DNA of 64,000 bases from NCBI RefSeq assembly GCF_014645375.1, contig NZ_BMLT01000006.1, positions 310,001 through 374,000 on the forward strand, in the 5' to 3' direction. How positions within the stretch are numbered: position 1 is the first letter of the stretch; each line of letters opens with the position of its first letter. The notes beneath the pieces are model-generated. The model saw only the letters and a program-made list of their open reading frames with translations, was not told the DNA's origin and ran no database searches. The DNA comes from Marinobacterium nitratireducens. GTDB taxonomy: Bacteria; Pseudomonadota; Gammaproteobacteria; Pseudomonadales; Balneatricaceae. The translations under genes were made by a program, and so were the position numbers. Below, piece after piece: positions 42,949 to 51,513 of the stretch.

Positions 42949-44424
42949 TCAGGCTTGGGCGGTCAGTGAGTGGTCAAAGTCGGGGCGGGGAGCCCGGGAA
43001 AGTGTCAGCTTGCTGACGCTCACGTACATCAGGCTGGATACCGCGCAGCCGATCAGCGGTCCTTCGACCCAGCCAAGATCGGAGAACAGCAGGCAGCCGC
43101 CGCTCGTCATGAGTCCGGAGAGCATCGAGGCCAGCGCACCGTAGCTGTTGCCGCGCCAGATTGACGACAGGAACACAGGGCCGATCAGGACCGCCAGCAA
43201 CGTGCCGGTACCGAGGATGCCGAGCCAGGACAGCATGAACGGCGGGGCGTACAGCATCATAACCAGACCCACCAGACCCAGTATCACCACCCAGCTGCGG
43301 TTGAGCCACAGCACCCGCGACGCGGAGGCTCTGCTATGGGGAAACAGCGCCTTGCGCAGGTCGTGGGACGCGGCCGACGATACGGTGTGCAGCAGGGAGT
43401 TGGCGGTGGACTTCATCGCGAACAGAATGAACAGTGTAATGACGCCACCCAGTACCGGATGCAGATAGTTTGCCAGGTAGTACGGCATTGTCTGGTCGGC
43501 TTCGGCCAGCTGAGGATGGGTAACGCGGACATAGAGGCCAACAATCGGCACCAAGCTTAGCAGGCAACCCAGTGGTGCGACCCAGATCGCGACCTGATGA
43601 AACCGGACCCCGGGTTTGAAGGCCAGAAAGCGCACCGCCATATAGGGCAGCACAGCGGTAAACAGAAAGGCGTAAGGCAGTACCAGGAATACCGAACTGC
43701 GGTTCTCGCCGTATGGCTGGGCGTTTACCGGGTTCAACAGCATCGGGTCAATATCGTTCAGCCGGCCGATCAGTTCCGATGGGCTGAGGTCGGTGAACAT
43801 CTGCACCATCATCACCACGGCAGCCAGCGCCATGCCGCATACCATCAGCGTATCGGTCCAGGCCACGGCTGCTAGGCCGCCAAGCATGGTGTAGAGGACG
43901 ATTACGGCGATCATCATGGTGGCGCTCGAATCCAGGTCGATGCCGAGCCAGGAGGCACCGAGCAGACCCACTGCCTTGATCTGGCTGGTCAGGAACACCA
44001 GCAATAGCAGGATGGTGATGACCGCGGCCACGCCCTGAACCACGCGGGCCATTGGGCCTCTACCGTGCAGTTGGGCAATGTACTCGGGAATGGTGCAGCT
44101 GCCCAAACGGTCGGCCTGCTTGCGCAGGAAGGAGGCAAAGTAAAGTACGGCGATGACCATGGCCGGGGCGAAGAAAAAGTTGCCCAGTACTTCCACCGCG
44201 CCGAACTCGTAGGCGACGCCCGGCGAACCCATGAAGCCCCAGCCACTGAAGCCAGTGGCGACGATGGTACCGGCGCCGACGAAGGGACCAAGCGAACGCC
44301 CGGCGATCAAAAAGCCCGATTCGTCGTCGCTGTTGACGACCCGGCTCGAGACAAAACCCATGTAGATCAGGACGGCGAAGGAGCCCAGCAGCAGGGCCCA
44401 GTTAAACCAGTTGTAATCGTTCAT
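42949..44424 (-). CDS. Sodium:solute symporter (SSS family)
   Basis: A 491-residue, 13-helix LeuT-fold symporter: SGFLIAGRSLGPFVGAGTIVATGFSGWGFMGSPGVAYEFG in helices 1-2 and AMKSTANSLLHTVSSAASHDL at the helix 8 sodium site are family marks (PutP/PanF class). ATG 44424 has AGGAGA upstream. It is third in a run creatinase, 40-residue peptide, symporter, so creatine, sarcosine or a related N-methyl compound is the likely substrate. Confidence 0.92.
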   Translation of the reverse strand: MNDYNWFNWALLLGSFAVLIYMGFVSSRVVNSDDESGFLIAGRSLGPFVGAGTIVATGFSGWGFMGSPGVAYEFGAVEVLGNFFFAPAMVIAVLYFASFLRKQADRLGSCTIPEYIAQLHGRGPMARVVQGVAAVITILLLLVFLTSQIKAVGLLGASWLGIDLDSSATMMIAVIVLYTMLGGLAAVAWTDTLMVCGMALAAVVMMVQMFTDLSPSELIGRLNDIDPMLLNPVNAQPYGENRSSVFLVLPYAFLFTAVLPYMAVRFLAFKPGVRFHQVAIWVAPLGCLLSLVPIVGLYVRVTHPQLAEADQTMPYYLANYLHPVLGGVITLFILFAMKSTANSLLHTVSSAASHDLRKALFPHSRASASRVLWLNRSWVVILGLVGLVMMLYAPPFMLSWLGILGTGTLLAVLIGPVFLSSIWRGNSYGALASMLSGLMTSGGCLLFSDLGWVEGPLIGCAVSSLMYVSVSKLTLSRAPRPDFDHSLTAQA

Positions 44425-44437
44425 GCTCTGTCTCCTG

Positions 44438-44560
44438 TCAGCCCTTCGAGGGCATGTCAGCCTGTTTGAACTCTCGCCGCGCATAAGATGCGACAGTGAG
44501 TATGAGCAGGGTGATGTTGAGAGTGATGAACCAGTCCAGTGTCCAGGCTTCGATGATCAT
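44438..44560 (-). CDS. 40-residue single-pass membrane protein beside the symporter
   Basis: Starts MIIEAWTLDWFITLNITLLI, one transmembrane helix of about 20 residues, and ends in a charged tail (ARREFKQADMPSKG). AGGTG precedes the ATG and the gene ends 13 bp before the symporter start. Small proteins of this shape are often encoded with SSS symporters and are thought to be accessory subunits. No signal peptide cleavage site. The 282 bp upstream to the creatinase stop hold nothing recognisable. Confidence 0.75.
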   Translation of the reverse strand: MIIEAWTLDWFITLNITLLILTVASYARREFKQADMPSKG

Positions 44561-44842
44561 GAGGTGCACCTTTTCAGCAGGAGTCCCGCTCCTGACGTTT
44601 ATTGTTTTGCTGGTGTTGGTTGTCCAGCCGGGGGGAAGCGCCCCCTGCATGGCTGGCTAACCGGTTGTGCAAAGGCAACGTGAACATCGCCTTTGGGGAG
44701 GAGGGGAACCGAAGTGTGGGGCTCCGGCGCCGCTCCAGGGTGACAACTCGAGGTTGTCATTACGGACATGCCGGTTTCAGAATGTGGGGCTCGTGTTACC
44801 GGCAAGATGAGGGCGCGTGGGGCGTCCCCAATACTGAAGGCG

Positions 44843-46057
44843 TTAGCCCTTGATAATGTTGTACTCCGGTCCGAACGGGAAGCGGGTGATGTTCTCGGCA
44901 CCGCTCTCACCCACGACCAGGATGTCGTGTTCGCGATAGCCGCCAGCACCGGGACGTCCTTCCGGAATCATCAGCATCGGCTCCATCGACACCACCATGC
45001 CCGGCTCCAGCACCGTATCGATATCCTCGCGCAGCTCCAGGCCCGCCTCGCGGCCGTAGTAGTGGCTGAGGGTGCCGAACGAGTGGCCGTAGCCGAAGGT
45101 GCGGTACTGCAGCACGTCATGCTCTTCGAAGATCTCGTTGAGCTCTGCGGCGATGTCGCAGCAGCGCGCGCCGGGCCTGATCAGCTCGAGACCGCGGCGG
45201 TGCACCTTGCAGTTGATTTCCCAGAGTTCCAGGTGACGGTCCGAGGCGTGCTCGGCGAACAGTGTGCGCTCCAGCGCGGTATAGTAGCCGGCGATCATCG
45301 GGAAGGTGTTGAGGCTCAGGATATCGCCCGCCTGCACCTTGCGGGAGGTCACCGGGTTGTGGGCGCCGTCGGTGTTGATGCCGGACTGGAACCAGACCCA
45401 GGTATCCATCAGTTCGCCGTGCGGGAAGGTGCCGGCGATCTCGCGCACCATGGCCTGGGTTCCGGCGAGGGCGATTTCGTATTCGGGCACGCCGACCGCG
45501 ATGGCGTCACGGATGGCGGCACCCCCGACGTCGGCGACCCGCGCACCCTGCTTGATCAGCTCGATTTCCTCGGCGGACTTGATCATGCGCATCTTCATGG
45601 TCGGCACACCGATGTCGACGAACTCGGCGCCGGGCAGCGCATCCTTCATTTTCTGCAGGTTCTGCAGCGACATGTGATCGTATTCGATGCCGACCCTGCC
45701 GCCGTTCCCGACCAGCTGTTTCACGGCATGGAAGAAGTTGTCCTTCTGCCAGTCGGTGTAGACGACGTTGTCTCCGAGCTGATTGCGACGGTAGGGCTGG
45801 CCACCGTCGATGTTGGCGGTGACGGTGGTGAAACCATCCTGCGTTACGACAAGGCCGTAGTCGCGGCCAAAACGGCAGTAAACGAAGTCGCTGAAGTAGT
45901 TGATGTTGTGATAGGAGGTAAAGAGCACCGCCCGGATATCCTGCTCGGCCATGTAGATGCGCAGTTTGGTCAGGCGGGACTTCAGCTCGGCCTTGGTGAA
46001 GGTCGGCCGTACCTTGTCGCCGTTGGGGATGCTCAGGGTCTGAGGCATGTTCAACAT
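44843..46057 (-). CDS. Creatinase (creatine amidinohydrolase)
   Basis: A 404-residue pita-bread-fold enzyme, one residue longer than Pseudomonas putida creatinase. It would hydrolyse creatine to sarcosine and urea without a metal. From memory of that sequence, many blocks coincide: NGDKVR, FTSYHNINYFSDF, SANIDGGQP-like ANIDGGQPYRR, YTDWQKDNFF, MDTWVWFQSGINTDGAHNPVT, YTALERTLF, QYRTFGYGHSFGTLSHYYGR and VSMEPMLMIPEG. The catalytic His is H233 (H232 in P. putida). M24 relatives such as DddP and prolidase keep metal ligands; creatinase is favoured by this whole-length agreement. ATG 46057 follows GGGAGT. Confidence 0.93.
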   Translation of the reverse strand: MLNMPQTLSIPNGDKVRPTFTKAELKSRLTKLRIYMAEQDIRAVLFTSYHNINYFSDFVYCRFGRDYGLVVTQDGFTTVTANIDGGQPYRRNQLGDNVVYTDWQKDNFFHAVKQLVGNGGRVGIEYDHMSLQNLQKMKDALPGAEFVDIGVPTMKMRMIKSAEEIELIKQGARVADVGGAAIRDAIAVGVPEYEIALAGTQAMVREIAGTFPHGELMDTWVWFQSGINTDGAHNPVTSRKVQAGDILSLNTFPMIAGYYTALERTLFAEHASDRHLELWEINCKVHRRGLELIRPGARCCDIAAELNEIFEEHDVLQYRTFGYGHSFGTLSHYYGREAGLELREDIDTVLEPGMVVSMEPMLMIPEGRPGAGGYREHDILVVGESGAENITRFPFGPEYNIIKG

Positions 46058-46213
46058 CTTTTGACTCCCATTGTTCTTGTTGGTCGTTATGGGCCGAGTG
46101 CCGGGTTTCCGCCGCCTGCATTGCTTTGCCTGTGCGGTGCCGGGATTTCTCACTGGCTTGAGTCGATCCTATCCCTGCTGTTCTCATAACAGAAATCAAT
46201 AGTTCTAATGTGG

Positions 46214-46232
46214 TCATTTGTAATGCAAATGA
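46214..46232. promoter_or_regulatory. LysR-type palindrome upstream of creatinase
   Basis: TCATTTGTAATGCAAATGA, perfect 7-bp arms around 5 bp, containing a T-N11-A box (T46217, A46229). It lies about 157 bp upstream of the creatinase start and is a likely activator site. Confidence 0.55.
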
Positions 46233-46239
46233 TTTGCGT

Positions 46240-46641
46240 CGAAGTGCAGGAGCGGCTTCAGCCGCGAAGGATGCGGCCCAGGAAGAGATTGTTCGCGGCG
46301 GGGAAATGCCCTTTGGGTGCGCCGCTACGGGGACTTTGTCAGACGCCGGTGGTGTTAGGTTGGCGTAGGACCCGCGCCCCGCGGCGAAGCGGGGTGAGGC
46401 GATTCGCGGCGAGGGCGCCGCTCCCACGGGTTGTCGGGCGTTGGTCAGGTGCTGGAGGTGCCAGGTCGGCGTAGGAGCCACGCCCCGCGGCGAACCTTTG
46501 TCGGGCTCTGCGTCAGGTCCGTTCGCGGCGGGGACGTGCCCTTTGGGCACGCCGCTCCCACGGGTTATCGGGCGTTGGGGTGTTGGTCCGGTGCTGGAGG
46601 TGCCAGGTCGGCGTAGGAGCCACGCCCCCGTGGCGAAGCGG
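46240..46641. repeat. Cluster of REP-like palindromes
   Basis: At least six REP-like units in alternating orientation, for example TTCGCGGCGGGGAAATGCCC, GTAGGACCCGCGCCCCGCGG, TTCGCGGCGAGGGCGCCGCT, GTAGGAGCCACGCCCCGCGG. A block with GGTGCTGGAGGTGCCAGGTC and GGCGTAGGAGCCACGCC occurs twice (about 46446-46490 and 46588-46632), so part of the cluster is a tandem duplication. No gene is seen. Confidence 0.85.
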
Positions 46642-48981
46642 TCAGTTGGAATTACCGGGATGCACCAGTGCGCCGAGACCGGCCTCGACCAGGTTGCGGA
46701 TCAGCATGGCGCGGATGGCGCTGGCCTGCTCCAGCGCCAGCGCCTGGCTTACCAGTTCCTCCCCGCGCTGCCGGCTGAAGGAACGGATCACCCACTTGAT
46801 GCGCAGCAGATCCCCCGCGCTCAGGCTCAGGCTCTCGACGCCGAGGCCGAGCAGCAACAGGGCCACGGCGGGATCTCCGGCGGCCTCACCGCAGACGCTT
46901 ACCGGCCTGCCGTGGCGCCGGCCGGCGGCGACGACCTGGATCAGGGCGCGGATCACCGCCGGATGGAGGGCGTCGAACCACTTGGCGACACGTTCATTGT
47001 TGCGGTCGACCGCCAGCAGGTACTGGGTCAGGTCATTGCTGCCGACGCAGAGAAAGCTGATCCGGCGCGCCAGCTCATCGGCCTGGTAGACGGCCGCGGG
47101 CACCTCGATCATGGCGCCGAGACGGGGCATGATGATGGCATCGTCCTGCTCCTGAAGCTCGTGGCAGGCACGAGTGATCAGTACCAGTGCTTCGTCGAGG
47201 TCCTCGACGCGGCTGATCATCGGCAGTAGCAGATTGAGGTTGCCGAGGCCCGCGTTGGCGCGCAGCATGGCGCGGATCTGGGTGAGGAAGATCTCCGGGT
47301 GGTCGAGGGAGATGCGGATTCCGCGCCAGCCGAGGTAGGGGTTCTCTTCCTGTACCGGGAAGTAGGTCAGCGCCTTGTCGCCACCGATGTCGAGGGTGCG
47401 CAGTGTGACCGGGCGCGGGTGAAAGGCCTCCAGCACCTGCCGGTAGAGGGTGAACTGCTCCTCCTCGTTGGGAAAGCTGTTGCGCACCATGAAGGGAAAT
47501 TCGGTGCGGTACAGACCGATGCCCTCGGCGCCCTTGGCAAGCGAATGGTTGAGGTCCGACAGCAGGCCGGCATTGGTATACAGCGGGATGCGCACGCCAT
47601 CGGGCGTTTCCGCGGGCAGCTCCAGCAGCTGCTGCAGGTCCTCCGACAGCTGTCTCTCCTGTTGCCGCACGCGGCGGAATTCGCCGCGCAGCGCTTCTCC
47701 GGGCTCAGGGTAGATCTGTCCCTGGTAGCCGTCGATGATCAGCGTTCTGCCGTCGAGCGCCGCCAGCGGCATCTCGGAGGAGAGGCTCATGATGGCCGGT
47801 ACTTCCAGCGCTCGCGCCAGGATGGCCAGATGGGACAGGCTCGAGCCGTGGCCCGAGATGACCCCGACCAGTTGGCCGGCCGGTATGGAGGTCAGGTCGA
47901 CGGGGCTCAGGTTTTCGCCGATCAGGATGCAGCGTTCGGGGTAGTCCGGTTGCGCCGGCTGCTTTTCGGGCAGCAGGCGCGCCATCAGGCGCTTGCCGAT
48001 ATCGCGGATATCGTGCGCCCGCTCGCGCAGATAGGGGTCGTCCATCGCCTCGAACAGGCGGGCGTGCTCGAGAATACTGTCACGCAGCGCAGCCGGTGCC
48101 CAGTGTCCCGCGACAATGCGCGCCCTGGCCGCGTCGAACAGCTCGGTGCTGCGGGCAATCAGCGCAAAGGCCCGGAACAGCGAGCGGTCTTCGGCATTGA
48201 GTGCCGGCTCGTTATGCTCGGCCAGGCGTTCGAATTCGGCGGCGACCTGGTCCACGGCGCGGCTAAGCCGGGCGATTTCGCTGTCGGGGTCGTCTGCCGG
48301 CCGATCGGGAATCTGCTCGAGTTCGGCGGGCGAGCAGATCACCAGGCCGGTGCCCATGGCGATGCCCGGCGCGCCGGCGCCGCCGTCGATGCGGCTGAGT
48401 GTGGCATCGGGTGTATCGACGGATGCCGGCGACGGGCTGTGCGCCAGTGACAGCGCTATGGCGCCGGCCAGCTGCGAGGCCAGGGTGACCATGAAGGATA
48501 CCGCAGACTCGCGGAAACGGCGTTCGGCGACCTGCTGTACCACCATCACACCCAGTAGCTCCCCCTGGTGCAGGACCGGCACGCCGAGAAAGCCGTGGTA
48601 GTGTTCTTCGCCGGACTCGGGGACCGACTGGTAGCGGGGGTGGGCCGGTGCGTTGCGCACGTTGACGGGTTTGCGGCGCTGTGCCACCAGCCCCACCAGT
48701 CCTTCGTCGAGTTTCAGCTGCAACTGACCGACCACCTCGGGGTTGAGCCCTTCCGCGGCCATCAATACGTAGTGGTGGTGGGCCTGGTCGGAGAGAAAGA
48801 CGGAGCAGGCATCGACCTGCATGGTAGCGCGGATGCCGCTGACGATCAGGTACAGCGCCGACTCCAGGTCTGCCGCTTCAGCGACGTCCTGCACGATCTG
48901 GCGCAAACGGGCCAGCTTCTTGCCCGGGCTCAGGCCTTTGTCCGCATCGCCCGGCGAAGACTGAGGTTGATCGGGGTTCAT
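46642..48981 (-). CDS. ptsP: Phosphoenolpyruvate-protein phosphotransferase PtsP (EI-Ntr)
   Basis: A 779-residue enzyme I of the nitrogen PTS. An N-terminal GAF domain (about residues 25-175) is followed by the EI domains; the phosphorylated histidine is H384 in GHGSSLSHLAILAR, and the PEP-binding barrel shows GIGLYRTEFPFM, GWRGIRISLDHPE, LPMISRVEDL and VCGEAAGDPA. It phosphorylates NPr and regulates nitrogen and potassium-related functions. In many gammaproteobacteria ptsP follows rppH; here it is alone, with repeats on both sides. Confidence 0.96.
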   Translation of the reverse strand: MNPDQPQSSPGDADKGLSPGKKLARLRQIVQDVAEAADLESALYLIVSGIRATMQVDACSVFLSDQAHHHYVLMAAEGLNPEVVGQLQLKLDEGLVGLVAQRRKPVNVRNAPAHPRYQSVPESGEEHYHGFLGVPVLHQGELLGVMVVQQVAERRFRESAVSFMVTLASQLAGAIALSLAHSPSPASVDTPDATLSRIDGGAGAPGIAMGTGLVICSPAELEQIPDRPADDPDSEIARLSRAVDQVAAEFERLAEHNEPALNAEDRSLFRAFALIARSTELFDAARARIVAGHWAPAALRDSILEHARLFEAMDDPYLRERAHDIRDIGKRLMARLLPEKQPAQPDYPERCILIGENLSPVDLTSIPAGQLVGVISGHGSSLSHLAILARALEVPAIMSLSSEMPLAALDGRTLIIDGYQGQIYPEPGEALRGEFRRVRQQERQLSEDLQQLLELPAETPDGVRIPLYTNAGLLSDLNHSLAKGAEGIGLYRTEFPFMVRNSFPNEEEQFTLYRQVLEAFHPRPVTLRTLDIGGDKALTYFPVQEENPYLGWRGIRISLDHPEIFLTQIRAMLRANAGLGNLNLLLPMISRVEDLDEALVLITRACHELQEQDDAIIMPRLGAMIEVPAAVYQADELARRISFLCVGSNDLTQYLLAVDRNNERVAKWFDALHPAVIRALIQVVAAGRRHGRPVSVCGEAAGDPAVALLLLGLGVESLSLSAGDLLRIKWVIRSFSRQRGEELVSQALALEQASAIRAMLIRNLVEAGLGALVHPGNSN

Positions 48982-49373
48982 GCTGCCATCTCCTGTCGCA
49001 ACGGAGACACTGCGCCATCGATTCGGGCCCTATTCGGATCCTGGCGTTCTGAACCGCGCGGTATTCGCCGTTGTCGTTATTGTTGCAAACAGCAGGCCCT
49101 TTTCACTCTATCCTGCCGGCGCGGACTTGTCATGCCGCAGTGCGGTTACAGCGTAAATCGTAGGATGGGTGAAACGGCGCTCGGGCACGGTATACCAGTT
49201 TTTGATCGGGTCCGGGCGCCGTGCAACCCATCTTGGGTCTCGGGTCAGCACCGCTGTGCCTGAATCATTGATGGGTTCCGCCGCTCAAGACTACCGTGCC
49301 GAGGAACCTGTATTCGGAGTTGGCGGCTCCACCCATCCTACCTTTCTATCCTGCCGGCGCGGACTCGTCATGC
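48982..49373. repeat. Intergenic gap with dispersed palindromic element
   Basis: No gene. About 49160-49345 holds GTAGGATGGGTGAAACGGCGC, GGCGCCGTGCAACCCATC, TGATGGGTTCCGCCG and GCGGCTCCACCCATCCTAC, the last being the inverted copy of the first. Confidence 0.75.
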
Positions 49374-50681
49374 CTAGAGCATGGCGGAAAGCAGTGTGGC
49401 GATGCCAAGAAAGCTGAAGAAGCCGACGATATCGGTGATCGTTGTCAGGAAAATGCTCGATGACTGCGCCGGGTCCTGGCCCAGCGACGTCAGCACCACG
49501 GGGATGGTGGCGCCGGCCATCCCGGCGACCACCATCGACAAAATCATGGCCAGGCAGATCACCAGTGCAAGCCCGGTGGAGCCGCTCCAGATCCATACGC
49601 CCAGCGCGGTCACGCCGGAGACCGCGAGACCGTTGAGGAAGCCGACCAGCGCCTCTTTGAACAGAAGCTGACCCCAGTGACTGCTGCGCACCTCGCGCAG
49701 TGCCAGTCCCCGCATGGTCACCGCCAGCGCCTGGGCTCCGGTGTTGCCGGACTGGCCCGCGACCACCGGCAGCAGCACCGCGAGCGCGGTGAACTGGGCG
49801 ATGGTGCTCTCGAACAGGCCGACAACGCTGGCGGCGATAAAGGCGGTCAACAGGTTGATCTGCAGCCAGGGCAGCCGTTTGCCGACGGCAAAGGAGACGC
49901 GGGACAGCGCCCGTTCTTCCTTGCTGGTACCGACCATCGTCTGCAGCGTGGCGGTGGCTTCGTTTTCGGCCGCCTCCATCAGCGCCTGAGGCGGCACGAC
50001 GCCGATCAGTCTGCCGTCGAGGTCGACCACGGGAAGGTCGATGATACGCAGCTCCTCGAGCTTGTCGACGACCTCGTCGCGCGGAGTCATGCCCTCGACC
50101 CAGGCCGTGACCGGCTGCATCAGCTCGTGGAGGCGGGCAGCGGGGGACGCCACTGCCAGCACCTGAATCGGGATAACGCCGCTCAGTCGGTTGTCGCCGT
50201 CGAGCACGAACAGGCTGAGTATGTCGTGGCGCTGGCTGGCGCGCAGACGCTGCAGGCCTTCGCGTACCGTCATGTCGGCGCGAAACACCAGTATCCGCGG
50301 ATCCATCAGGGCACCGGCGCTGCCGGGCGGGAAGGCCATCAGGGTATTGAGCTCCCCAGCCCGGGTTTCATCCAGCAGCGCCATCCAGCTATCGCGCCGT
50401 CCCGGTGACACGCTCGCCAGCCAGGCGACGCAGCGGTTCGGGTTGGCACGACTCAGCAGTTCGCGAACGCGCCCGTCGTCCAGCGACTCCAGCACTTCGC
50501 CCGCGATATCCGGGACCAGGCGTTCCCAGACCGCCAGCGCCAGCTCCGGTGGCTGCTCGCCGAGCAGGTCGGCAATGCGTGTCGCGGGCAGCTTCTCCAG
50601 CAGGTGGGTGGCTTCCGCCGGATAACGATTCAGGCAGACCTGCTGCAACAGGGCGGCGGCCCGCGGCTGCTCAGTGCTCAT
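49374..50681 (-). CDS. mgtE: Magnesium transporter MgtE
   Basis: A 435-residue MgtE: N-terminal helical domain (about 10-120), tandem CBS domains (about 125-250; MDPRILVFRADMTVREGLQRLR, IDLPVVDLDGRLIGVVPPQALMEA), a plug helix and five transmembrane helices with PVVAGQSGNTGAQALAVTMRGLAL, the family pore motif. Start ATG 50681 overlaps the stop of the upstream mgtE-like gene by 11 bp. Magnesium binding to the CBS and N domains gates the channel in characterised members. Confidence 0.93.
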   Translation of the reverse strand: MSTEQPRAAALLQQVCLNRYPAEATHLLEKLPATRIADLLGEQPPELALAVWERLVPDIAGEVLESLDDGRVRELLSRANPNRCVAWLASVSPGRRDSWMALLDETRAGELNTLMAFPPGSAGALMDPRILVFRADMTVREGLQRLRASQRHDILSLFVLDGDNRLSGVIPIQVLAVASPAARLHELMQPVTAWVEGMTPRDEVVDKLEELRIIDLPVVDLDGRLIGVVPPQALMEAAENEATATLQTMVGTSKEERALSRVSFAVGKRLPWLQINLLTAFIAASVVGLFESTIAQFTALAVLLPVVAGQSGNTGAQALAVTMRGLALREVRSSHWGQLLFKEALVGFLNGLAVSGVTALGVWIWSGSTGLALVICLAMILSMVVAGMAGATIPVVLTSLGQDPAQSSSIFLTTITDIVGFFSFLGIATLLSAML

Positions 50682-51513
50682 CCCGGGTCTCCGGGGGCGG
50701 TGCCCGGTTTTCGCGTGTCGGGAACAGCAGCGCCGCTGCACCGGACCAGAGCAGGTCGGTCAGTTCGAGCAGGGTATCGCGCGAGCCCTGGGCCATGCCG
50801 GCGTCGTGACCCTGGTCGCGCAGGGCGTCGACCATGTCCTTCTGGTGCAACACGCCGAGAAAGAGTCCCTTGCGGTCGGTAACGGCGATCAGGGTGTCAT
50901 GGGTCCAGGCCGGGTGGTGTTCGACGGCACCCAGCCGGGTCTTGGCCGAAACCATCGGCAGGTCCTTTTGCACGATCGCCTGCAGCGGCGCCTTGCGGCG
51001 CGCCGACAGCAGATCCTGTACCGCCACGCTGCCGGCCAGGCGATGATTCCTGTCGAGCACGAAAATGCGGTGCAGCGCTGTCTGCGGGCTGTGGCGGATA
51101 CGCTGCAGCGCTTCCTCGACACCGATGTCGGCGGGAAGGGTGAAAGCGCGGCTGTCCATGACCGCGCCCACCGATCCGACGGGAAAACTCTGCACCAGCC
51201 GCAGGGCGCTGTTGATGCCGAGCGGCAGCCGGGAAAGAATTTCCTCGCGCGGCCCCGCTGCAAGCAACTGCACCAGTGGCACCGCCGTCGTGGTGGGTAG
51301 CCTGGCCAGCAGGCCGGCGGCGCGCCTGACCGGCAGGCGTTCCAGGCAGCGGGTCACCGTCAATGGCGGCAGCCGCTGCAATACCCGGAGCGCCGGCTTG
51401 TCGGGCACCCCGGCCATCAGTTCGGCGAGATCGGCGGCGTCGACGTTCTCCAGCGCCGCGGCCGCGTCGTCCGGGTGTTCGGACATCAGGTGGATGGCCA
51501 GCAAATCAGTCAT
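50671..51513 (-). CDS. Soluble MgtE-N/CBS protein lacking the membrane domain
   Basis: A 280-residue relative of the cytoplasmic half of MgtE: helical N-domain (about 10-115, DAADLAELMAGVPDKPALRVLQRL) and a CBS pair (about 120-240, MDSRAFTLPADIGVEEALQRIR, VLDRNHRLAGSVAVQDLL). There is no transmembrane segment and no sign that one has been lost by frameshift, since the next gene begins within its last codons with its own complete N-CBS region. It may form mixed assemblies with, or regulate, the full-length MgtE. Confidence 0.88.
   Translation of the reverse strand: MTDLLAIHLMSEHPDDAAAALENVDAADLAELMAGVPDKPALRVLQRLPPLTVTRCLERLPVRRAAGLLARLPTTTAVPLVQLLAAGPREEILSRLPLGINSALRLVQSFPVGSVGAVMDSRAFTLPADIGVEEALQRIRHSPQTALHRIFVLDRNHRLAGSVAVQDLLSARRKAPLQAIVQKDLPMVSAKTRLGAVEHHPAWTHDTLIAVTDRKGLFLGVLHQKDMVDALRDQGHDAGMAQGSRDTLLELTDLLWSGAAALLFPTRENRAPPPETRDEH

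Noticed and set aside
44843-46057. DMSP lyase DddP as an alternative to creatinase, given the BCCT transporter in the window
   Set aside because: The BCCT gene is 33 kb away and the sequence agrees with creatinase through its whole length, including the His233 context.
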